Shown here: piece after piece, positions 34,315 through 41,970 of the stretch
Position numbering within the stretch: position 1 is the first letter of the stretch
How the letters are laid out: each line of letters opens with the position of its first letter
Assembly (NCBI GenBank): GCA_045536965.1
Contig: JAZSON010000025.1
Location: forward strand, 1-64,000
DNA: 64,000 nt
Reading direction: 5' to 3'
Origin: UBA5448 sp045536965
GTDB taxonomy: Bacteria > Bacillota > Clostridia > Oscillospirales > SIG627
The notes under the pieces: model-generated
What the model was told of the DNA's origin: nothing
The model's input: the letters and a program-made list of their open reading frames with translations, nothing else
The model's database searches: none
Translations under genes and position numbers: made by a program

Positions 34315-35616
34315 TTATATTGCCGAGAGGCTGTTTTCGATGCCCTCTTCCTCGGTGTTGTGCTTGATGATAAGCTCGGTGATGCGGTTGTTTTCCAAGG
34401 CCGAGACGGTTATATCCAAATGTTCAAAAGAGAAGGTTTCGTCTTCTTCAGGGATGTGACCGAGGTTTTCAAGAACCCAAGCGGAGAGAACTTTGGTGTT
34501 GGCAATGTTTGGAGAAACGGATTTGTATTCCATGCGACGGAAGGTTTCAACCACGGTCAAACGAGGATTGACTTGGTAGCGGTTTCCGCCGAGTTTGATG
34601 AAGTTTTCATCCACGACATCATCTTCGTCCCAGATTTCACCCACCAATTCTTCCAAAAAGTCTTCGGTGGTTGCAAGTCCCAAAATTTTGCTGCCGTCGC
34701 GCACCAAGGCGATAGAGGCTTTGTGGCGGCTCATATCCTGCAGCAGATCATCGATCAAGGCATCCTTGACCGTGAAAAACGGGGAAGAGACAAGTTGTTG
34801 CCAGGGGAGAGGGTCGGGTGAAAAACGGTTGCGATAATATTTCTTTAAGCTCAAAATGCCCACGATGTTATCAAGCGTGCCATCATATACGGGGAGACGG
34901 GAGCAGGAAATGGTCTTGATAAGATTTTCGATTTCCTCATCGGTGGTGGTGACATCAAGCGCGATGATATCTTGGCGCATGGTCATAACATCGCCTACGG
35001 ATTTTTTTGTATAGTCCAAAGCGGATTTGAAGAGGTCGGACTGCTCTTCATCCAAGACGCCCTCTTCTTCAATGGTGTCGATGATGTGATACAGCTCCTC
35101 TTCGGTGACTGTCGGTTGCTTTTCGACATTGAAAAGCTTGGAAACAGCAGCAGCCAACGAGGAAAAAAGAAATGCCACAGGAGAGAGTATCTTCATGATC
35201 AGGCGCAAAGAGGGCGCACAAGTCATGGCAACGCCTTCACTGCGAGCGTTAGCCAACATCTTGGGTGTTATTTCGCCGATCAAAAATACCGCTACTGTGG
35301 ATACAATGGTCGTATAGGTTGTCAGGGTGTCGGGGTCTTGTACCGCGTTGCTGAAAACAGAAATAGCAAACACGGTGGAGAGAGAGGCAAATGCTGTGTT
35401 GGCTATATTGTTACCGACTAAAATGACAGAAAGAGCGCGCTCAAAGTTCGAAAGAATGTATAAAACACTTTTCGCGCGTTTGTTGCCGTCGTCGGCAAGA
35501 CTTTTTAAACGAATGGTATTGGAAGCGGACAGGGCGCTTTCCGAAATAGAAAAATAAGAACTGCAAAAAAGAAAGAAAATAAGTAACAATAATTGTAACC
35601 AACTGCTACTGTCCAT
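34315..35616 (-). CDS. CNNM/CorC-type membrane protein, copy 2
   Basis: 433 residues with the same architecture as its neighbour: DUF21 membrane domain (FSISESALSASN, GEITPKMLA), CBS pair (CSRLPVYDG, LGLATTEDFLEELVGEIWDEDD) and CorC_HlyC domain. In the second CBS motif the usual VVDEYGG is replaced by VRDGSK, so nucleotide binding may differ between the two copies. They could form a heteromer or have different ions. The upstream region has a good promoter but no strong ribosome binding site (GGAG lies 18 nt from the ATG), and a roughly 105-nt leader with hairpin potential. Confidence 0.88.
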   Translation of the reverse strand: MDSSSWLQLLLLIFFLFCSSYFSISESALSASNTIRLKSLADDGNKRAKSVLYILSNFERALSVILVGNNIANTAFASLSTVFAISVFSNAVQDPDTLTTYTTIVSTVAVFLIGEITPKMLANARSEGVAMTCAPSLRLIMKILSPVAFLFSSLAAAVSKLFNVEKQPTVTEEELYHIIDTIEEEGVLDEEQSDLFKSALDYTKKSVGDVMTMRQDIIALDVTTTDEEIENLIKTISCSRLPVYDGTLDNIVGILSLKKYYRNRFSPDPLPWQQLVSSPFFTVKDALIDDLLQDMSRHKASIALVRDGSKILGLATTEDFLEELVGEIWDEDDVVDENFIKLGGNRYQVNPRLTVVETFRRMEYKSVSPNIANTKVLSAWVLENLGHIPEEDETFSFEHLDITVSALENNRITELIIKHNTEEEGIENSLSAI

Positions 35617-35723
35617 AGGAAAGGTATCAACTCCAATCTATAGTGCGCCGCAATATGCGACTGGGTGGAGGTTTTTTCAGAATGTTGCTTTTGAAGCTGA
35701 GAAAAAACCGCGTAATTACTAAT

Positions 35724-35752
35724 ATTATACGAATAAAGTGTTCTTTTGTCAA
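35724..35752 (-). promoter_or_regulatory. Promoter of CNNM pair
   Basis: Minus strand TTGACA (35747-35752), 17-bp spacer, TATAAT (35724-35729). Confidence 0.88.
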
Positions 35753-35783
35753 GGGGTTGTGGGGATTTGTGTAGGAAAAGGGG

Positions 35784-35817
35784 AAACAAAAAACCCCATC
35801 GAACTCACGACGGGGTT
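35784..35817 (-). terminator. Terminator of tRNA operon
   Basis: Minus strand AACCCCGTC pairs with GATGGGGTT, then TTTTTG. Confidence 0.85.
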
Positions 35818-35821
35818 GGTG

Positions 35822-35897
35822 TGGAGCTGACAAGCCGGATTGAACGGCCGACCTCATCCTTACCAAGGATGTGCTCTACCTACTGAGCTATGTCAGC
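35822..35897 (-). tRNA. tRNA-Thr (GGT)
   Basis: Cloverleaf on the minus strand: acceptor GCTGACA/TGTCAGC, D arm with TAGCTCAGTAGGTAGAGCA, anticodon loop TTGGTAA, T arm with GTTCAATCC, encoded CCA. Last gene of the seven-tRNA operon. Confidence 0.97.
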
Positions 35898-35903
35898 AAA
35901 CAC

Positions 35904-35980
35904 TGGCGACCCGGAAGGGACTCGAACCCTCGACCTCTAGCGTGACAGGCTAGCGTTCTAACCAACTGAACTACCGGGCC
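35904..35980 (-). tRNA. tRNA-Asp (GTC)
   Basis: Acceptor GGCCCGG/CCGGGTC, anticodon loop CTGTCAC, T loop GTTCGAGTC, encoded CCA. Confidence 0.97.
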
Positions 35981-36014
35981 ATATGTGTTTGTTAAGGATG
36001 CGTGCTATGCACGC

Positions 36015-36090
36015 TGGTGGGAACAACAGGGCTCGAACCTGTGACCACCTGCTTGTAAGGCAGGTGCTCTCCCAACTGAGCTATGCTCCC
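36015..36090 (-). tRNA. tRNA-Val (TAC)
   Basis: Acceptor GGGAGCA at the 5' end, D arm AGCTCAGTTGGGAGAGC, anticodon loop CTTACAA, T loop GTTCGAGCC, encoded CCA. Confidence 0.97.
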
Positions 36091-36093
36091 CTG

Positions 36094-36169
36094 TGGAGCG
36101 GATTACGAGGCTCGAACTCGCCACCTCAACCTTGGCAAGGTTGCGCTCTACCAAATGAGCTAAATCCGC
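36094..36169 (-). tRNA. tRNA-Gly (GCC), copy 1
   Basis: Acceptor GCGGATT/AATCCGC, anticodon loop TTGCCAA, T loop GTTCGAGCC, encoded CCA. Identical to the copy at 36254-36329. Confidence 0.97.
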
Positions 36170-36175
36170 ATAAAT

Positions 36176-36250
36176 TGGAGGCGCCACCCAGATTTGAACT
36201 GGGGCGTAAAGGTTTTGCAGACCTCTGCCTTACCGCTTGGCTATGGCGCC
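36176..36250 (-). tRNA. tRNA-Cys (GCA)
   Basis: Acceptor GGCGCCA/TGGCGCC, D arm AGCCAAGCGGTAAGGC, anticodon loop CTGCAAA, T loop GTTCAAATC, encoded CCA. Lies between two identical tRNA-Gly genes. Confidence 0.97.
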
Positions 36251-36253
36251 GTG

Positions 36254-36329
36254 TGGAGCGGATTACGAGGCTCGAACTCGCCACCTCAACCTTGGCAAGG
36301 TTGCGCTCTACCAAATGAGCTAAATCCGC
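36254..36329 (-). tRNA. tRNA-Gly (GCC), copy 2
   Basis: Identical to 36094-36169. The identity extends 2-3 bp outside the gene on both sides (36252-36330 versus 36092-36170), indicating a recent duplication or gene conversion. Confidence 0.97.
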
Positions 36330-36385
36330 AAATAGAGGGGGGAATTCGCACAGCGGGAAGTCTGCTGTTGCGCTGCCGGGGAAAG

Positions 36386-36461
36386 TGGTGCCTCCGGTCG
36401 GAATTGAACCAACGACACGGGGATTTTCAGTCCCCTGCTCTACCAACTGAGCTACAGAGGC
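36386..36461 (-). tRNA. tRNA-Phe (GAA)
   Basis: Acceptor GCCTCTG, D arm AGCTCAGTTGGTAGAGC, anticodon loop CTGAAAA, T loop GTTCAATTC, encoded CCA. First gene of the operon. The 56 bp between it and the tRNA-Gly copy are longer than other gaps and hold nothing I recognise. Confidence 0.97.
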
Positions 36462-36498
36462 ATATTTGTTGTTGCGCTTTCTTTTCACCGCGAGTGAT

Positions 36499-36527
36499 AG
36501 TATAGCATTTCCAAGTGGCTTTGTCAA
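36499..36527 (-). promoter_or_regulatory. Promoter of tRNA operon
   Basis: Minus strand TTGACA (36522-36527), 17-bp spacer, TATACT (36499-36504). Confidence 0.9.
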
Positions 36528-36756
36528 GAGTATTTTTACATTTTTTTAAACTTTTTTTATCAGTGTTAAAAATGACTGTTTTACAGCTGCGTTGTCTTCA
36601 TCTTATGGTTATTTGGACGATGTTATTTTATCAAATAGCCTTCTTTTCGTTTTTCTTTGTTATGTTTTTTTGGTTTGTCGGTGGTTTTTGCACATTTTAT
36701 TATATGCGCCGACATAAAAAAGCATTTAATCTCTATGAGAAAAAATGTTTTTTTGG

Positions 36757-36785
36757 TTGCAAACCCCGAAACATCGTGTTATAAT
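36757..36785 (+). promoter_or_regulatory. Promoter of amidohydrolase gene
   Basis: TTGCAA (36757-36762), 17-bp spacer, TATAAT (36780-36785), then AAAGGAGG before the ATG at 36826. The T-rich DNA at 36530-36750 contains no convincing gene. Confidence 0.8.
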
Positions 36786-36825
36786 ATAGCCAGTTGCGAT
36801 AAACGCACAAAAGGAGGTTTTTTTC

Positions 36826-37725
36826 ATGAAGAAAAAGATTTTAAAACTTGACATTCACGTTCACTCTGTTTTTGAAAAATGGGGCATTCTTGAGCCGAAT
36901 TCCAACTGGACGACCCCGAGCGAGCTGCGCGCCATGTATGACGAGCTTGGAATTGAAAAAGGTATTCAATTGCCTCTCAACTCGCCCGAAGGCAGATACC
37001 AGATCATCTCCAACCACGAAAGCTACAAGTTGGCGCAGGAATATCCTGATCAATATTTTTGGTTTTGCAATCCCGATCCCAGAGAAGGTAACAATACACC
37101 CGGTTATGACCTTGGCAATTTCATTCGTTTTTATAAATCGATGGGCGCAAAGGGTGTAGGTGAAGTAACCGTCAACCTTCCCTTTGATGATCCTTATATG
37201 GAAAATCTCTTTAAGCACTGCGAAATCGAGGAAATGCCCCTTTTGTTCCACATGGGCATTAAAAACCACAGCTACGGTATTGTGGACGATCTTGGTATGC
37301 CGAAGTTGGAGGGTGCATTGAAAAAATTCCCCAAACTTGAATTCATTGCTCACTCTGCTCAATTCTGGTCGCAAATTTCCGGCGACGTTACTCTCCAAAA
37401 CTTTACTTCCTATCCGAAGGGCCCTGTTGCTCCCGGTGGTACCATTGTTCGCTTGATGGATGCTTATCCCAACCTTTCGCTGGATATTTCTGCAGGCAGT
37501 GGACAAAATGCCATTATGCGCGACAAGGAATTCGGTCTTTGGTTCTTGGAGACTTATAAAGATCGTATTTACTTCGGTACCGATATTTGTTCTCCCAAGA
37601 ATCAGATGCTCCTTTCTCACTATCTTGATGATGCTATGGAAGCGGGCGATATTTCTTATGAAGCGTATGAGAAAATCAGCCGTGAAAACCTTAACAAGTT
37701 GTTGACCAGAGAAATTAAGTTTTAA
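36826..37725 (+). CDS. Amidohydrolase family (TIM-barrel) protein
   Basis: 299 residues. Amidohydrolase-2-like metal-dependent hydrolase or decarboxylase. DIHVH at residues 9-13 supplies the first metal ligands. LLFHMGIKNH near 141 and FIAHSAQFW near 175 carry further His residues, and YFGTDI near 262 gives the final Asp. Family members include decarboxylases and lactonases, and the substrate here cannot be assigned. The codon use and strong AGGAGG resemble the highly expressed genes of the window. Single-gene unit. Confidence 0.85.
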   Translation: MKKKILKLDIHVHSVFEKWGILEPNSNWTTPSELRAMYDELGIEKGIQLPLNSPEGRYQIISNHESYKLAQEYPDQYFWFCNPDPREGNNTPGYDLGNFIRFYKSMGAKGVGEVTVNLPFDDPYMENLFKHCEIEEMPLLFHMGIKNHSYGIVDDLGMPKLEGALKKFPKLEFIAHSAQFWSQISGDVTLQNFTSYPKGPVAPGGTIVRLMDAYPNLSLDISAGSGQNAIMRDKEFGLWFLETYKDRIYFGTDICSPKNQMLLSHYLDDAMEAGDISYEAYEKISRENLNKLLTREIKF

Positions 37726-37752
37726 GTGAATCGACAAAAGAATATAAAAATG

Positions 37753-37787
37753 AAAAGCTCTGCTGATTTTTATCGGCAGAGCTTTTT
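37753..37787. terminator. Bidirectional terminator
   Basis: AAAAGCTCTGCTGAT pairs with ATCGGCAGAGCTTTT (one G-U), flanked by A and T runs. Shared by the amidohydrolase and the convergent ABC transporter operon. Confidence 0.88.
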
Positions 37788-37797
37788 ACATACGGTT

Positions 37798-38595
37798 TTA
37801 TATTTCGTCCGATTTATTCAAAAATGAACGGGTGAGGGGACTCTTGGGATGAGCGAATACTTCCTCGGGGGTGCCTTCTTCTTCGATGATACCGTTAGCC
37901 ATGAAGATGACGTGATCCGAAACGTTTTTTGCAAATTCCATTTCGTGTGTTACCACAATCATGGTGCGGTCGGAGGATTTTAAGCCGCGGATGACCTTTA
38001 ACACTTCATCGGTGAGTTCGGGGTCGAGGGCCGAGGTGGGTTCGTCAAAACAGAGGACATCGGGTTTCATGGAAAGGGCGCGCGCGATGGCTACACGCTG
38101 TTGCTGGCCGCCCGAAAGCTGGCAGGGATAATTGTCCATTTTATCTTCCAGACCAACCCGAATGAGCAGATCTTTGGCTTCCTGTTCCACCTGCTTTAAT
38201 GCGGCGGTGATTTCGGCTTTGGAAGCTTTTTGTTTTTTCAGGGTTTCTTTGACCTGCAATTCAGCGGCAAGTTTGACGTTTTGCAAGGCGGTGTACTGCG
38301 GGAAGAGGTTGAAATTTTGGAAAACCAGACCGAAATGGAGTCTTTTCTGGCGGATAACCTCGTCGCTGACAGAGTCGAGTGCTCCTGCATCGAAGAGGGG
38401 TTCGCCGTCCAAAACGATCTGACCCGCATCGGGGGTTTCCAAAAAGTTAATGCAGCGCAAAAGGGTGGTTTTGCCGCTACCTGAGGAGCCGATGATGGCG
38501 AGAACTTCTCCTTTTTTCATGGAAAAGCATATGTTTTTAAGAACTTCGGTTTTCCCGAAACTCTTTTCTATGTTTTGTACTTCTAAAAAGGCCAT
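37798..38595 (-). CDS. Polar amino-acid ABC transporter ATP-binding protein
   Basis: 265 residues. GlnQ/HisP-type ATPase: Walker A GSSGSGKTT, Q-loop LVFQNFNLFPQYT, signature LSGGQQQR, Walker B VLCFDEPTSALD, switch VVTHE. An insert of about 20 charged residues (KETLKKQKASKAEITAALKQ) sits between the Q-loop and the signature, longer than usual. The ATG at 38595 follows AAGGGGTGATCCGT. A GTG at 38604 that overlaps the permease stop is an alternative. Last gene of a binding protein-permease-ATPase operon. Confidence 0.93.
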   Translation of the reverse strand: MAFLEVQNIEKSFGKTEVLKNICFSMKKGEVLAIIGSSGSGKTTLLRCINFLETPDAGQIVLDGEPLFDAGALDSVSDEVIRQKRLHFGLVFQNFNLFPQYTALQNVKLAAELQVKETLKKQKASKAEITAALKQVEQEAKDLLIRVGLEDKMDNYPCQLSGGQQQRVAIARALSMKPDVLCFDEPTSALDPELTDEVLKVIRGLKSSDRTMIVVTHEMEFAKNVSDHVIFMANGIIEEEGTPEEVFAHPKSPLTRSFLNKSDEI

Positions 38596-38600
38596 ACGGA

Positions 38601-39245
38601 TCACCCCTTAAAATAGTTGAGTTTCTTTTCAATGTAATTGAAGAGAATGGTCAAAAGACCGCAGAACAACAGGAAGAATACGCCGATATAGAACATCGGC
38701 CAAATGAGGCCTTTGCCTGCATAACGTTCGGCAGCAAAAAGAATTTCACTGACGGCGATGATGCGGGCGAGCGAGGTATCCTTGACCAAGGTGATGATTT
38801 CGTTGCCCATTGGGGGAACGATGCGTTTGACAACTTGCAAAAGGATGACGCGGAAGAAAATTTGGGTTTTGGTCATACCCAAAACCTGCCCTGCTTCATA
38901 TTGTCCTTTAGGGATGCTTTCGATGCCACCGCGGTAGATTTCGGAAAAATAACACGCATAATTAATGATAAATGCAATAAGCGCTGCCAGCAATCGATTG
39001 CGCATGGGAACGTCGAATACGATACCGGGAACGTAGAAAACGACAAAAAGTTGTAACATCAAGGGTGTACCGCGGATGATCCATACAAACGTTTTTGTCA
39101 ACCACCGTATAGGATAAAATCGTGCCATTGAGCCAAGGGATATAAGCAGACCAAGCGGCAACGCAAATAAAAGCGTTGCCGCGAATATGATACAATTTTC
39201 CTTAAAGGCGGTGAGTAGATCGAGTGTAATTGTGGAGAAATCCAT
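38601..39245 (-). CDS. Amino-acid ABC transporter permease
   Basis: 214 residues, normal for HisM/GlnP. About five membrane helices and the permease signature (EIYRGGIESIPKGQYEAGQVLGMTKTQIFFRVILLQ, EAA loop). It forms the channel with the ATPase downstream. AAGGTGG precedes the ATG. Only one permease gene is present, so it probably works as a homodimer. Confidence 0.94.
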   Translation of the reverse strand: MDFSTITLDLLTAFKENCIIFAATLLFALPLGLLISLGSMARFYPIRWLTKTFVWIIRGTPLMLQLFVVFYVPGIVFDVPMRNRLLAALIAFIINYACYFSEIYRGGIESIPKGQYEAGQVLGMTKTQIFFRVILLQVVKRIVPPMGNEIITLVKDTSLARIIAVSEILFAAERYAGKGLIWPMFYIGVFFLLFCGLLTILFNYIEKKLNYFKG

Positions 39246-39279
39246 AATTTGATTACCACCTTATAGTTTTTGCAGCTCC

Positions 39280-40098
39280 TTATTTTACGGGGAAGTTGCT
39301 TTCGTTGCCGGATTTAACGACCAGAACCTGTTTGTTTGCCATGTAGGGAGCGGAAATCTGCATGTTGGTCTTGCGTTCATCGTTGATGGTCATGCCGTTC
39401 CAGATGCAGTCGATGTTTTTGCTCTTGAGCTCGGTTTCTTTTGCGCCCCAGCTGATTTCCTGGAATTTGGGGGTCAGGCCGAGTTTGTCGCAAACGAGTT
39501 TGGCAAATTCGGTTTCAAAACCGGTCAGGTTGTTGTTTTCGTCGAAATAGTTCATGGGAGCGAAGATGGTGATACCGATGATCATTTCGCCTTTTGCTGC
39601 GATGTATTCCCAATCGGCATCGGTGGCTTGGGCATCATAGGTGGCTTCAGCATCATCGGCAACGATGATCTGTTTTTCCAGTTTGTATTTTTTGGCAACG
39701 TTCAGAAGAGAACCGTCTGCGATAAGGGCTTTGATGGCGGCGTTGACGCGAGCGGCAACAGCGGTGCTGCCTTTGCGGAAAGCGATGCCGTACTGTTCAT
39801 CGTTGAAAGCAAGACCTTCAACAACCGACAGATCTTCAAAGTCGGTGCCTTCGCCGATCATACCGATGCTGCAAACATAGTCAACCACACAGCCGTCTGC
39901 CGTGCCGGATTTGACTTCCATCAGTGCCTTGGACTGAGAGTCGACGGCGCTGTATTCCATGTCTTTAAAATATTCGTCTGTTTTGGCTACTTCTTCACCT
40001 GCGGATTCTTTTTCGGCTACGATGATCATGTTGCCGCAAGAAACGAACAAGGGGAGACACATAAGAGTGACCAATAAAAGTGCAAGCAGTTTTTTCAT
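39280..40098 (-). CDS. Circularly permuted amino-acid-binding lipoprotein (SBP family 3)
   Basis: 272 residues with a lipobox (LFVSC, Cys21), so it is lipid-anchored outside the membrane. The order of the fold is swapped. Residues 24-140 (IIVAEKESAGEEVAKT, ALMEVKSGTADGCVVDY, FNDEQYGIAFRKGS, AAIKALIADGSLLNVAKKYKL) are the part that is normally C-terminal. Residues 164-264 (MIIGITIFAPMNYFDENNNL, GFETEFAKLVCDKLG, WNGMTINDERK, PYMANKQVLVVKSG) are the normally N-terminal part, including the family signature near residue 193 where it is usually near 70. First gene of the transporter operon; promoter at 40147-40175. Confidence 0.88.
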   Translation of the reverse strand: MKKLLALLLVTLMCLPLFVSCGNMIIVAEKESAGEEVAKTDEYFKDMEYSAVDSQSKALMEVKSGTADGCVVDYVCSIGMIGEGTDFEDLSVVEGLAFNDEQYGIAFRKGSTAVAARVNAAIKALIADGSLLNVAKKYKLEKQIIVADDAEATYDAQATDADWEYIAAKGEMIIGITIFAPMNYFDENNNLTGFETEFAKLVCDKLGLTPKFQEISWGAKETELKSKNIDCIWNGMTINDERKTNMQISAPYMANKQVLVVKSGNESNFPVK

Positions 40099-40146
40099 TT
40101 TCTTTACCTCTTTTTCAATTTTACTTTATCTTACTAAAGTGTTAAT

Positions 40147-40175
40147 ATAATAACATGTCTTTGAAGGGTTGTCAA
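40147..40175 (-). promoter_or_regulatory. Promoter of ABC transporter operon
   Basis: Minus strand TTGACA (40170-40175), 17-bp spacer, TATTAT (40147-40152). Confidence 0.85.
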
Positions 40176-40192
40176 GTCTTTTTCCCATTTTG

Positions 40193-40237
40193 TTTTTTTA
40201 CAAAAAAGAAAACCGAAAGAGGTTTTCTTTCGGTTTT
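40193..40237 (-). terminator. Terminator of trxB
   Basis: Minus strand AAAACCGAAAG pairs with CTTTCGGTTTT (40209-40219 and 40227-40237) followed by CTTTTTTG. Confidence 0.88.
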
Positions 40238-40251
40238 GGAAGTAAGGGGGA

Positions 40252-41166
40252 TTATTTTCCGAGTGTTTTTACATACTGTGCGGCTGCGGCGCCTGCAATA
40301 GCGCCGTCGGAAGCTGCTGTGATGATTTGGCGCAGGGTTTTTGTGCGGGTGTCGCCCACGGCCCAAACACCGCCAAGAGAGGTTTCGCAGTTTTCTCCTG
40401 CTTTGATATAGCCGCGCGCATCCAAATCAATCAGATCTGCAAAGCGTGCGTTGTCGGGGGAAAGTCCGATGGCGACAAAGACGGCATCGGTGTCGATTGT
40501 TCGGATGGTTTGTGTCTGTGTGTTTTGTACGCAGAGTTTTTCTACCTTATCACTGCCGATGATCTCTGTGGGAACGGCGTTGTAGATGATTTCGATGGCG
40601 GGAGTGTTTTGTATCTGTTTGACCAAATGTTCTTCTCCGCGGAAGGTGTCTCTGCGGTGGATGAGATAGACTTTTTGACAAAGAGAAGCGAGGTAAAGGG
40701 CATCTTCCAAAGCGGTATTTCCGCCGCCGACTACACAGGCGGTTTTTTTGCGGAAAAATGCGCCGTCACAGGTGGCGCAGTAGGAGACACCGCGTCCGGC
40801 GAATGCTTCTTCTCCGGGACATGCAAGTTTTTTTCGTTTTGCACCGTTGGCAAGAATGAGGGCTTTGCCGACATAAGAGGCACCATCGGTTTCTACAGAA
40901 AAGCCGTCTTCTGTTTTTTGGGCCGAAAGGACTGAACAGAATTGAAATTCAGCACCCAAAGCCATCATTTGGTCATACATGTTCTGTGCAAGATCAAAGC
41001 CGGAGACTGCTCGTAACGCGGGATAGTTTTCCACTTCCGGAGTGGTGACCATTTGGCCGCCGTACATGGAAGATTCCAAAACGAGGGAACGAAGTCCTGC
41101 GCGCTGGGCGTAAAGGGCTGCGCTCATGCCGCCGGGACCTGCGCCGACTATGATTAAATCGTACAT
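40252..41166 (-). CDS. trxB: Thioredoxin reductase
   Basis: 304 residues, normal length. FAD site GAGPGGMSAALYA at residues 8-20, redox pair CATC near residue 133, NADPH site GGGNTA near 155, and the C-terminal FAD motif GVWAVGDTR. It reduces thioredoxin with NADPH. AGGAGG precedes the ATG at 41166. Divergent from a Crp/Fnr-type regulator, with a palindrome between the two genes that may control both. Confidence 0.95.
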   Translation of the reverse strand: MYDLIIVGAGPGGMSAALYAQRAGLRSLVLESSMYGGQMVTTPEVENYPALRAVSGFDLAQNMYDQMMALGAEFQFCSVLSAQKTEDGFSVETDGASYVGKALILANGAKRKKLACPGEEAFAGRGVSYCATCDGAFFRKKTACVVGGGNTALEDALYLASLCQKVYLIHRRDTFRGEEHLVKQIQNTPAIEIIYNAVPTEIIGSDKVEKLCVQNTQTQTIRTIDTDAVFVAIGLSPDNARFADLIDLDARGYIKAGENCETSLGGVWAVGDTRTKTLRQIITAASDGAIAGAAAAQYVKTLGK

Positions 41167-41192
41167 GGGTATGACCTCCTGGTGGAATGAAT

Positions 41193-41209
41193 TGTCAAAT
41201 TGCTTGACA
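41193..41209. promoter_or_regulatory. Palindromic operator candidate
   Basis: A perfect inverted repeat TGTCAA-N5-TTGACA. It lies between trxB and the Crp/Fnr-type gene and its right arm is the -35 box of the latter. Length and symmetry fit a Crp/Fnr dimer site. Autorepression is inference. Confidence 0.5.
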
Positions 41210-41231
41210 TACAAAAAAAAGAATGTATAAT
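41204..41231 (+). promoter_or_regulatory. Promoter of Crp/Fnr-type regulator
   Basis: TTGACA (41204-41209), 16-bp spacer, TATAAT (41226-41231). Confidence 0.85.
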
Positions 41232-41263
41232 AAGAGACAGAAATATTTTACGGGGGGATCGAG

Positions 41264-41938
41264 ATGCGCGATATAAGGGAACAGTTTTCTGCTGTGATGC
41301 CGTTTTGGAAAAAACTGTCGAATACCGAACAAGATGTATTGACCGCTTCGGCGCGTATCGCGAAATACCCTCGCGGTGCAACGGTACACAGCTGCGGTGA
41401 CCAATGCTTGGGGATTTTGAGCGTGGTCAGCGGCATGGTGCGCGTAGTCCTCACATCCGAGGAAGGGCGAGAATTGACGCTCTTTCGTTTGCATCCGTCA
41501 AGCGTTTATGTGCTTTCCTCCATCTGTGTGATCCGAAGCATTGATTACGATGTACGATTTGAGTGCGAAACGGCAACGGAATTACTTATCGTTCCTTGTT
41601 ACACATTTGATAAACTGTATCGCTCGAATTGCGATGTGCGTCTGTTTGCGCTGGAAACCGCCAATCATGCTTTTTCGCAAATCATTTCCGCTATGCAGAA
41701 ATCTCTTTTTATGGGTTTTGATAAGCGACTCGCTTTATATTTGTGGGAAGAATCGGAAAATGAAGAAAAAACACGCATTGTAACTACCCATGAGCGGATC
41801 GCAAAAAACATCGGATCTGCCCGAGAGGTCGTTTCGAGAACGCTGAAAAAGTTTTCGGCAGAGGGCATTGTCAGTTTGGAGCGCGGCGCGGTCATTGTAC
41901 CCGATCGGGAAAAACTGAAAAGATATTTTGAATTTTGA
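41264..41938 (+). CDS. Crp/Fnr family transcriptional regulator
   Basis: 224 residues. An N-terminal cyclic-nucleotide-binding-like domain (residues 10-120) is followed by a Crp-type winged helix (residues 150-220) with recognition helix IAKNIGSAREVVSRTLKKF. Six cysteines lie in the sensor half (positions near 44, 48, 88 and 99 among them), but they are not in the Fnr N-terminal iron-sulfur pattern. A redox-sensing role next to trxB is plausible but unproven. Start after GGGGGGAT. Confidence 0.9.
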   Translation: MRDIREQFSAVMPFWKKLSNTEQDVLTASARIAKYPRGATVHSCGDQCLGILSVVSGMVRVVLTSEEGRELTLFRLHPSSVYVLSSICVIRSIDYDVRFECETATELLIVPCYTFDKLYRSNCDVRLFALETANHAFSQIISAMQKSLFMGFDKRLALYLWEESENEEKTRIVTTHERIAKNIGSAREVVSRTLKKFSAEGIVSLERGAVIVPDREKLKRYFEF

Positions 41939-41970
41939 GAGGGGCGTCGTACGGCGCCTCTTTATTTTGG
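41938..41970 (+). terminator. Probable terminator
   Basis: GAGGGGCGTC and GGCGCCTC form an imperfect stem followed by TTTATTTT. It overlaps the start of the convergent nadE stop region. Confidence 0.55.

Noticed and set aside
35630..35720. Magnesium riboswitch in the leader of the CNNM pair
   Set aside because: Some hairpin potential, but none of the conserved blocks of the M-box or other known classes could be recognised.
36330..36385. Possible eighth tRNA or tRNA remnant between tRNA-Gly and tRNA-Phe
   Set aside because: No acceptor pairing or T-loop GTTCRA sequence could be built from these 56 bases.
35983..36527. Protein-like frames over the tRNA cluster (both strands)
   Set aside because: They read through tRNA genes with clear cloverleaves; repeated peptide pieces arise from the duplicated tRNA-Gly.
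36515..36784. 89-codon Phe-rich frame before the amidohydrolase
   Set aside because: T-rich intergenic DNA spanning the tRNA promoter and the amidohydrolase promoter; no ribosome binding site.
36841..37737. 298-codon frame antisense to the amidohydrolase gene
   Set aside because: Shadow frame; the sense protein has metal-ligand motifs and a promoter.
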